Position numbers and translations under genes: made by a program. Shown here in pieces: positions 1-7,200 of a stretch of 32,993 nucleotides of DNA. This stretch comes from Pseudomonadota bacterium (GTDB lineage Bacteria > Myxococcota_A > UBA796 > SXON01): the NCBI GenBank assembly GCA_030685065.1, contig JAUXQH010000069.1:1-32993 (forward strand), given 5' to 3'. The notes beneath the pieces were generated by a model. It saw only the letters and a list, made by a program, of their open reading frames with translations. It was not told the DNA's origin and ran no database searches. Within the stretch, counting starts at the first letter, position 1. Each line of letters opens with the position of its first letter.

Positions 1-51
1 GTACATGCGCATCCAGGGTAGTGGCTGCGGCTTAGCACGTAACAACGACCG

Positions 52-74
52 AAAAACCGCACTGAACAGGCGGT
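52..74 (-). terminator. Candidate intrinsic terminator of the zinc-ribbon gene
   Basis: Read on the minus strand, a perfect 5-bp stem (ACCGC, 9-nt loop, GCGGT) is followed directly by TTTT. It starts about 10 nt after the stop codon of the gene ending at 84. The stem is short, but a T run is rare in this G+C-rich DNA, and position and order fit a Rho-independent terminator. Confidence 0.4.
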
Positions 75-83
75 CCCGTGGAG

Positions 84-374
84 CTATCCGCCGAGCACGC
101 CTCGCGACGCGAGCATGGCCTCGAGCTCGGCTCGGCTCCGCGCCACGTCCGGCAGGCGCTCCAGGCGGTCGACGATGGCCTGCGCGAGCGTCGGCGGCAT
201 CATTCCCATGCGCGGCTTCAGGCGGGCCTCGCACCAGGCCTTGAGCTCCTCGAGGGGCTCGGTGGGGAGCCGATCGTAGAGGGCCAACACGCAGGTGTTG
301 CAGAGCACGTCGGCTGGGTGCACCATCGCCCCGCCGACCATCCGGAACGAGCCCCCGCAGAGGGTGCAGGCCAT
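84..374 (-). CDS. Small zinc-ribbon-like protein, 96 aa
   Basis: Unknown function. The start was set at the ATG at 374, where the protein begins MACTLCGG; the reading frame stays open upstream to 500, but that extension is Arg/Ala-rich and looks like non-coding shadow. Two CxxC pairs (Cys3/Cys6 and a second pair in VLCNTCV, about 22 residues later) make a plausible four-Cys zinc site. The rest is helical, with a Pro-rich middle and a charged C-terminus. There is no signal peptide or membrane segment, so it is probably cytoplasmic. It is divergent from the DUF962 gene across a 113-bp spacer and has a candidate terminator just after its stop. Confidence 0.7.
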   Translation of the reverse strand: MACTLCGGSFRMVGGAMVHPADVLCNTCVLALYDRLPTEPLEELKAWCEARLKPRMGMMPPTLAQAIVDRLERLPDVARSRAELEAMLASRGVLGG

Positions 375-487
375 CTGCTTCACGCCAAAGTGCGACAACG
401 CCGCCTCCGCGCGGAACGTAGCCCGGGCGTTGCCGCATCGGGTAGCCCGCGGCCGAGCCCGTGGATATCCGTCCCACGAGGCCGCCC

Positions 488-961
488 ATGCTCGACGCAC
501 GTCTACATGCCTTGTTCCAGGACTACGCCGATGGCCATCGGCACCCCACGAACCGGCTCACCCACAAGATCGCCATCCCGCTCATCGCGTTCCACGTCAT
601 CGCGATGCTGGACTGGGTGCGGCTCGTCGAGATCCCGGGTGCCGGCGGCTACATGCTGTCGCTCGGCCACCTCGGATGGGTGGCCGCCGTGGGCTGGTAC
701 CTGACGATGAACGTGCGCCTCGCCCTCTTGATGGCGCTGTTTTTCGCCGCCTGCTTTCCGATCGCCGCGTACACGCCGGTCTGGGCGGTGGTCGCGATCG
801 CGATCGTCGCGTGGAGCATCCAGCTCGCGGGGCACTCCATCTGGGAGAAGAACCGGCCCGCCTTCCTCAAGAACATGGCCCACGCGCTCATCGGCCCCCT
901 GTTCTTCATGGCCATCCTGACGGGGGACTGGCCCCCGAAGCCCGTGGGGGTTCGGGCGTAG
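488..961 (+). CDS. DUF962/Mpo1-like membrane protein, 157 aa
   Basis: Resembles the DUF962 (Mpo1/YGL010w-like) family, whose yeast member is an Fe(II)-dependent dioxygenase that alpha-oxidises 2-hydroxy fatty acids. The family signature is visible near the N-terminus: Y13, H17, N22, H26 and P31 in the order Y...H....N...H....P. A second His motif lies around H116 in AGHSIWEKNRP. Between them are about three to four hydrophobic helices, so the protein should sit in the inner membrane. The start at 488 was preferred over 461 because the family begins close to the first His motif and a GAGG lies 5' of this ATG. It is followed 9 bases later by the phosphatase-like gene. Substrate in bacteria is unknown; the dioxygenase role is inferred from the family. 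Confidence 0.8.
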   Translation: MLDARLHALFQDYADGHRHPTNRLTHKIAIPLIAFHVIAMLDWVRLVEIPGAGGYMLSLGHLGWVAAVGWYLTMNVRLALLMALFFAACFPIAAYTPVWAVVAIAIVAWSIQLAGHSIWEKNRPAFLKNMAHALIGPLFFMAILTGDWPPKPVGVRA

Positions 962-970
962 CGGCGTCGC

Positions 971-3829
971 ATGTCAAGCCGGCGTTGGATCTTCGGTGGC
1001 CTCGGTGCCATGGCGCTCGCGCTCGCGGTGCTCGCCGTGGATCGCCCCGCGCCGCCCCCGCCGGGGGCCGATCCGCTCGTCGGCGAGGCGCACGCGCTCC
1101 TCGACCAGGCCTACGACGTGACGAAGTGGTCGTTGAAGGTGCCCGCGGCCTGGGCTGCCACGCAGGTCGTGACCGTGGGCCTCTCCGCCTGGGTGGCGAC
1201 CCTCCCGCTCGAGCCCGACGTGCGCGCGCGCATCGAGGCGCGCATCCACACCGAGGACACGGTGGACGAGCTCGTCCCGTTCGCCCTGTTCGTGAAGGAG
1301 ATGTACGACGATCCGGGCGTGGAGGACTTCGCGACCTGGGCGCGCGCGAACGTGCGTCGAGACGGCACTCCGGGCCTCGAGCACTCGCTGTTCTCGTTCG
1401 CTCCGCCCGTGGCGAAGGGCGGGAGCGGCGGCGCCGGCCTGCCGCCGGAGCAGGCGGCGCGGCTGCTCGCGCTCTACGACGCGGCGTACTTTCAGGGCGC
1501 GACCGACACGACGCGGGGGGCGGCGGCCGCCGTTGGGGGGCTGAGCTGCGACGCGCAGGACGAGACCGCGTTGGACGCCCGCGCCGTCCGCGCCGCGCCG
1601 ATCGTGAAGGCGCTCCTCGCCTCGCTCGCCGAGGGCATGGATCCCGGCGACATGCGCGACGCGGTGAGCCACGTGCTGAGGGATCCCACCGCGCTCGAAG
1701 CGGTGACCCTCACCCTGATCGAGTTCGTCGACCTCGAGGTGTGCAAGCACTACCGCATCTTCTCCGCGCGGGTGCAGCGCGAGCGCCAGCTCTCCGCCTG
1801 GCTTGAGGCCGAGCTGCTCGCGCCCGGCAGCGTCGACGGTTGGACCTGGCTCCGGTGGCACGGATCCCGCCGCCACGCGGTGCACGTGGTGGTCGACGGC
1901 CTCCAGGGCCACCTGGTGGAGGCGTTGGCCAAGGGCTCTCCCCAGGACCCCTTCCTCACGCGTCTCGTCGAAGAGGAGCAGCTGGACGTCGCGTCGCGCC
2001 CGACGTTGGCGTCCACCACGCCCGGCCCGACCATGGCGACCGGTTTCCTCCACGCGGCGGCGACGGCGGGCTCCCCGGGCCTCCTGCCGTTCTTCACGGC
2101 GCTGTACGCGAGCCCGGGCATCGCCCGCCACGGCATCTCCACCACGCCCACCATCAGCGTCCGCAACCTGCCCATCGCCAAGACCGGCGCCCCCGTGGCG
2201 GGGGAGGGCGCCACGGGCATCCCGAACTTCCACTTCGTGGACCGCACGTACGCGCTGGGCGGCGTGCAGCAGGGCCGCCCCTGGTACTTCTACGGCAACG
2301 ACGCCCTGCAGCTCTCGGCGCTGACCAAGGCTGCCGGCATGACGACGTTGTTCGAGCGGTTCGACCACCTCGTGACGATGAGCTGCGGCGGCCAATACGA
2401 CGAAGCCGCGCGCTACAGCTTCGACGGGCTGCTCTCCCTGGCGGTGGGCGAGGCCTCGCGGGACTTCGGCGACATGCGGTGTGTCGGCGAGCTGCGCCAG
2501 CGCGCGAAGAACGAGGCGCGCCTGGTCGAGCTGCGCGCGGAGCTCTCGGGGCGCGAGCCTCTGCTCCGCGCGGAGCACCACGCTTGGGAGTGGTACGATC
2601 GGTGGGTCCAATCCAACGAGCGGGACGTGGCGCGCACCCTCGTCGCCGAATTGGCCGCGCTCGAGCCGGTGTCCATGCCGGACTACCTGCTCTACTACAA
2701 CCCCTGGCCCGACCACTTCGCGCACGCCAAGGGGCCGTTCTCCGACGAGATCGTCTCCCCCACGGGCGAGCTCCGGCGGCTCGACCATTGGTTGGCACAG
2801 ATCGACGCCGCCTACGACAGCGCCAACATCAGCGACACGACCCTCTGGGGCATGGCCGGTGACCACGGGCTCTCTCCCGTGCGTTGGATCGTGTCACCCG
2901 AGGCCGAGGTCATCGGTGGCCTGGAGAAGGCGGGGGTGAAGCTCGTCGTGATGAAGATCTCCTCGGACGAGGGGGAGGGGCCCAAGCTCACCCACCGCCT
3001 GCGCCCGCCCTCCGTGCGCGGGGTGGACGTGGTCGTCGCCTCGACCGCGGGCGGCAACTACATGATGGACTTCTTCGTCGACCAGGGCGCCGACTGGGCC
3101 CGCCAGCCCGTGCTCGCCGAGCTGCGCGTGCTCCGCACCCTCGGTGGGCGAACGATCGACGTGGTGGCCGAGACCCTGACTCGCTTGGGTGACACCCTCG
3201 ACTATCTGGTCGTCCGGGAGACCCCCTTCGATGTCGCGGGCGGGACCGTCAAGGTCATGCGCGGCCGATCGGTGGGGACGCTGGAGCGCCACGGGGACCG
3301 CGTGTGGTACGGCTTCGAGGAGCAGGATCCGCTGGGGCTCGACGTGTTGTCCCCATACGAGCCGATCGACCCCGCCGTCGCCTCCCAGCTCGCGGCCGAC
3401 CGCGCGCGCTGCATGGCCGCGTCGCGAACCGTTCGCTCGTCCTGGTGCACCGAGGCGGAGTGGCTCTCGGTGACGCGCCTGAACAAGCGCCAGGACGCCG
3501 TGAACCAGCTCGCGCACCTCTACGACACCGACCGCGCCGGCACGATCAACCTGTTCCCCCGCGACGGCGTCGGCTTCAACACCCAGGTGCCGGGCCGGCA
3601 CGCAGGCGAGTCGTTCCACGAGAAGGATGCCTTCGTCGGGATCTGGGGAGCCCCGGTCGTCGGGGAGGAGAGGGCGGAAGCAGCGGTCAACGGCGCGGTG
3701 CCGATGGCGATGGCGCGGTGGATCACCGGCGAACAGACCGTGAAAGGAGAGAACGGGTGGGGGTACGTCGGCTTGGATGAGGGGCTGTTCGCGGACGGCG
3801 CGAGGACGCCCGCGCCCGGCGCGAGGTAG
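971..3829 (+). CDS. Alkaline-phosphatase-superfamily (type I phosphodiesterase-like) protein, 952 aa
   Basis: Likely metal-dependent phospho- or sulfo-hydrolase of the nucleotide pyrophosphatase/phosphodiesterase type. Metal-site motifs appear in the correct order: D309 in VVVDGLQG, a candidate nucleophile T394 or S396 in TPTISVRN followed by a TG, D581-H582 and H585 in PDHFAH, D631-H632 in GDHGLSP, and a late His877 in PGRHAGES. The N-terminus has a hydrophobic segment at about residues 5-23 followed by a Pro-rich stretch, indicating export or membrane anchoring. The first 300 residues are helical, precede the catalytic core and match nothing I recognise, making the protein about twice the size of simple members. 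It lies between the DUF962 and DUF3592 genes with gaps of 9 and 8 bases, so the three are probably one operon. Substrate unknown. Confidence 0.8.
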   Translation: MSSRRWIFGGLGAMALALAVLAVDRPAPPPPGADPLVGEAHALLDQAYDVTKWSLKVPAAWAATQVVTVGLSAWVATLPLEPDVRARIEARIHTEDTVDELVPFALFVKEMYDDPGVEDFATWARANVRRDGTPGLEHSLFSFAPPVAKGGSGGAGLPPEQAARLLALYDAAYFQGATDTTRGAAAAVGGLSCDAQDETALDARAVRAAPIVKALLASLAEGMDPGDMRDAVSHVLRDPTALEAVTLTLIEFVDLEVCKHYRIFSARVQRERQLSAWLEAELLAPGSVDGWTWLRWHGSRRHAVHVVVDGLQGHLVEALAKGSPQDPFLTRLVEEEQLDVASRPTLASTTPGPTMATGFLHAAATAGSPGLLPFFTALYASPGIARHGISTTPTISVRNLPIAKTGAPVAGEGATGIPNFHFVDRTYALGGVQQGRPWYFYGNDALQLSALTKAAGMTTLFERFDHLVTMSCGGQYDEAARYSFDGLLSLAVGEASRDFGDMRCVGELRQRAKNEARLVELRAELSGREPLLRAEHHAWEWYDRWVQSNERDVARTLVAELAALEPVSMPDYLLYYNPWPDHFAHAKGPFSDEIVSPTGELRRLDHWLAQIDAAYDSANISDTTLWGMAGDHGLSPVRWIVSPEAEVIGGLEKAGVKLVVMKISSDEGEGPKLTHRLRPPSVRGVDVVVASTAGGNYMMDFFVDQGADWARQPVLAELRVLRTLGGRTIDVVAETLTRLGDTLDYLVVRETPFDVAGGTVKVMRGRSVGTLERHGDRVWYGFEEQDPLGLDVLSPYEPIDPAVASQLAADRARCMAASRTVRSSWCTEAEWLSVTRLNKRQDAVNQLAHLYDTDRAGTINLFPRDGVGFNTQVPGRHAGESFHEKDAFVGIWGAPVVGEERAEAAVNGAVPMAMARWITGEQTVKGENGWGYVGLDEGLFADGARTPAPGAR

Positions 3830-3837
3830 AACGCGGC

Positions 3838-4296
3838 ATGGTCTTCCCGCTGCTCTACTGCTTGTTCGGCGCGCTCGGCCTCTGGTACGCCCGTCGCCTC
3901 TATTCAGACGTGCGGGTGGGCCGCGCCTGGCCGACCGTGCCCGGCACGATCCTGGAGCGTCGTGTCGGCGCCCCGATGAAGGCCCACCGCCGGTCCTTCC
4001 TGCCATACGTCAAGTACACGTACACCGTGTCGGGCCAGGCACATACGAACGACCAAGTGTACTTGATTCCGAATACCGGCGGGTACGCCGACCGGATCCA
4101 GCAGCTGGTCGACAGCCTGCCGAGCCCCGTGCCGGTCCACTACGATCCGAAGGACCCCGCCCGGTCGTTCCTGATCGTCAACCCGATGGGGATCATCTGG
4201 ATCCTCTTTACCTTCGGAGGGGGGGCGCTCCTGCTGGGTCTGATGCTGCTGTTCACCTGGGCGGTCTTGCCTTCAGCGCCGCCGCCAACCCCGTGA
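3838..4296 (+). CDS. DUF3592 family membrane protein, 152 aa
   Basis: Two hydrophobic helices (about 3-20 and 117-142) flank a soluble domain with the DUF3592 pattern: a W-x-x-V-x-G-T-I motif after the first helix, a Y-x-Y-x-V-S-G strand pair, and a C-terminal V-x-Y-D-P-K-D-P motif just before the second helix. No enzymatic role is known for the family. The ATG lies 8 bases after the stop of the phosphatase-like gene, so it closes that three-gene unit. Its last 44 bases overlap, tail to tail, the 3' end of the giant gene on the minus strand; both frames are intact there. Confidence 0.8.
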   Translation: MVFPLLYCLFGALGLWYARRLYSDVRVGRAWPTVPGTILERRVGAPMKAHRRSFLPYVKYTYTVSGQAHTNDQVYLIPNTGGYADRIQQLVDSLPSPVPVHYDPKDPARSFLIVNPMGIIWILFTFGGGALLLGLMLLFTWAVLPSAPPPTP

Positions 4297-7200
4297 TCAA
4301 CGGCATGTGGGGGCCCGTGCCCGCCACCCCGACCCCGAAGGCGATCAGGGCGGTCCACGGCCCGTCGGGGTCGGCCTCGGCGAACGGTGGCCACGCCGCG
4401 CGCCGCCCCGCCGCCCACTCGGAGACCCAGGCGTCGATGGCCTTCTCCGGGGCGGGGGCGCCGGTCCACTTCGTGTAGAGGGTCGCGGCGCGCCCCGCGA
4501 ACGCGCGCTCCTGCTTGCCGACGGCGCCCTTCTCGCGCCGCTCCGCGTCCACCCGGCGACGGGCCTCCTGCTTGATCCGCGCCTCGTCGACGTGCTCGAT
4601 TTCGACGCCGGGAAACCACCCACGGAGCAGCGCGAGCGTCTCGTCGCCCCCCGCCACGACCCGCTCGTTCTTGCGCGGAGAGACGGCGCCGGCTGCCCCG
4701 ACGAGGAGCCGCTTCCGGCCCTTGATCGCGCTCCGGAGGCTCGGGAGGTCGAGCGGCTTGCCGGCGGTGTCGGGGAGCAGCGCCACGAGGCCCCAGGGCG
4801 AGAGCGGCGCGGCCAGCAGCTTCTCGTGCTCGTGGGAGCACGCGGCCAGGGCCGCGGACAGACAGCCGTGCACCCGCGCTGGATCCGACGCGACCTCGCG
4901 CTGCAGGAGCTCCGCCGCGGCGCCGCGGAGGGCGATCGTCACGTCGTCGGGGAGCGTCACCGTGGTGAAGCTGGCGTCGGTCTGGAAGGGGCCCTCGACC
5001 CAGCCGGCGACACCCGACGCGGCGTGGAGGACCTGCACCGTCGCACCGTCGACCCGCACCGCGATGCCAGGGCCGCTCTCCTCGTAGCGTCCGCGGGAGG
5101 AGCCGCCGAGCCACTGGGCGCCGCCGAGCCGCCGGGCGCCGCCGATCCACAGGGCGCCGCTCCACCCGGGGTGCGGCTCGCCGTGACGTCCAAGCGTCAC
5201 GACGTGCGCGTCTTTCGGCGGGCTGGGGGCGGGGCCGCACGCCACCGCGCGGCGCGCCGCCCCGCGCGTCTCCTCTCTCAGGGCCTCGTCCACGTCCTGG
5301 AGCCGGCGGAGCCGGCCCACGAGCCGCCGCTCCACCGCGTCGAGCGTCCAGACCCGGCCGCGCGACGGCAGGGGCATCCCGGTCACCCCTGGCGCGACCA
5401 CCCGCACGGGGGACCGGGCGAGCACGTCCGTCAGGGTTCCCGCGCCGCCGGCGCAGTCGCGGAACAACGGGAGGGCGAGGAGCCGCGCCACCAGCGGGTT
5501 CGCCGCGGCCGGCGCCCCGAGCATCGCGTCGTCCCGCGCGGACGCGGTACCGCGGTCGAGCGCGGCCACGAGCGCCTCGCGGAGGGGGGAGGCGACGGAG
5601 CTCGCGCGCCGTGCCTGCGCCTCGGCGTCGTCCACCATCCGGGCGAGCACCGCCTCGGACAGCACGAGGAGCCGCGCTTCGAGGGCGGAGGTGGCGGGCG
5701 AGGGGAGGAGGCCGCGCCAGAGGGGGTCCACGTCCGCGGTGGGCGACTCCAGCCGACCGGTGATGGGCACGGGTCCTCTGGCCGGCAGCGTGGCGAGGTG
5801 CACCCCCTCGCGCCGCACCTCCACGCCGTCGACGCCGGTGGTGAACCCCACTCGCGCGTCGGCGGTGACGAACTCGTGCTGTCCGGTCGGGCTCGGCGCG
5901 GGGTGGAGGTGGCGCGAGGCGATCGCGGCGAGGTCGACCAGCGTGAAGCGCGGGGCGAGCAGCTCGTAGAGCCACTTCGGCGCCTCCACGGGCGGCGCGC
6001 CCGCCACGAAGGCCCGCGTGCCCGGAGCCACGACGCCGATTCCGCCGTCCTTGCCTCGCGCGTCGAGCGCGGCGGCCGAGATCGTCCCGCCGCCGAGGAG
6101 CGGGAACAGCGGGAGGGCCGCGCCGGGGCCGCCTCGATCCGCGAGGGCGTAGGTGACGGCCCAGAGCTCTTCTCGCGAGGCCAGGCCTCGCAGGGGGCCC
6201 AGGTCCCCGATCGCGCCCTTGCCTGTCCCAGCGGGGCCGATTCCGGCGGTGAAGGTGGCGGCGAGCGTGCGCGCGGCCGCGAGCACGGTGGCCCGCGCGT
6301 GGTCCGCCTTCGGATCTCCGGACTGCGCGCCGCCCACCCACGTCCGGAACGCGCGATCCGCCACCACCGAGGGCCCGGTGATCACGGCGACCGCCGGCCC
6401 GGGGAAGGGGACGGTGACGGGGTCCAACGGCAGGCCGTCCACGAGCGTCTGGATCTCGAGGCCGCTGGTCCGGCCCTCCCGCACCCGCAGGAGCGCGACC
6501 TCGCCGACCACGCCGTCCGCGACCACAGGCCCGCGCGCGAGCACGTTTCCGCTGACGACGGGCTCCCGCCGGTCGAGCGAGCGACGGCGCTCCTCGCCCT
6601 CCCGCCACGCCAGCAGCGCGGGGCCGCCCGCTCCGATCCGGGACGCCGGCACGCCCATCGCGCGCAGGGTCCACGGCTCCGCGAGGAGGTACCAGGGAGA
6701 GTCGAGCGCGCCCGGGGGCGTGAGCAAGGGCACCTGCCACACCGGCCCGGCCTCGAGCGCGGCGAGCACCTCCGCGCGCGACACGAGCGTCCCGTCGAGC
6801 CGGCGGAAGATCCGGAGGCGGGCGAGGCGATCGCGGATCGCCGTCTCGGAGCGGGTGCGATCGTTGGCTCCGTCCAGCCGCGCGAGGACGCCGCGCCACG
6901 CGCCGCGCTGGGCTTCGGGAACCTCGCTGTCCCCGAGCGCGTCCAGCGCCTGCACCACGATGTCGTCGAACCGGGTACGCGCCTTCTTCAGGAGCGGGTG
7001 GAGCCGCTGGGGGTTCCGCAGCTCGGTCAGCGCCGCGCTCGGCGTGATGCCGGCGCCCTGCACGACTCCGAGCACGCCCAGGCTCTCGCCGCGGTCGCGC
7101 GTCGCGAGCACGCGGTCGCGCCAACGCGCCTCCACCCGCATCACCGCGACCTGATCGGGGTCTGCGAGCAGCACCCAGCGGACGCGCACGTCGCCGTCCA

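Noticed and set aside
295..1806. 503-codon plus-strand frame across the DUF962 gene
   Set aside because: Arg/Pro-rich, crosses two supported genes in another frame, no domain.
974..2866. 630-codon minus-strand frame over the phosphatase-like gene
   Set aside because: Shadow of a gene with ordered metal-site motifs on the plus strand.
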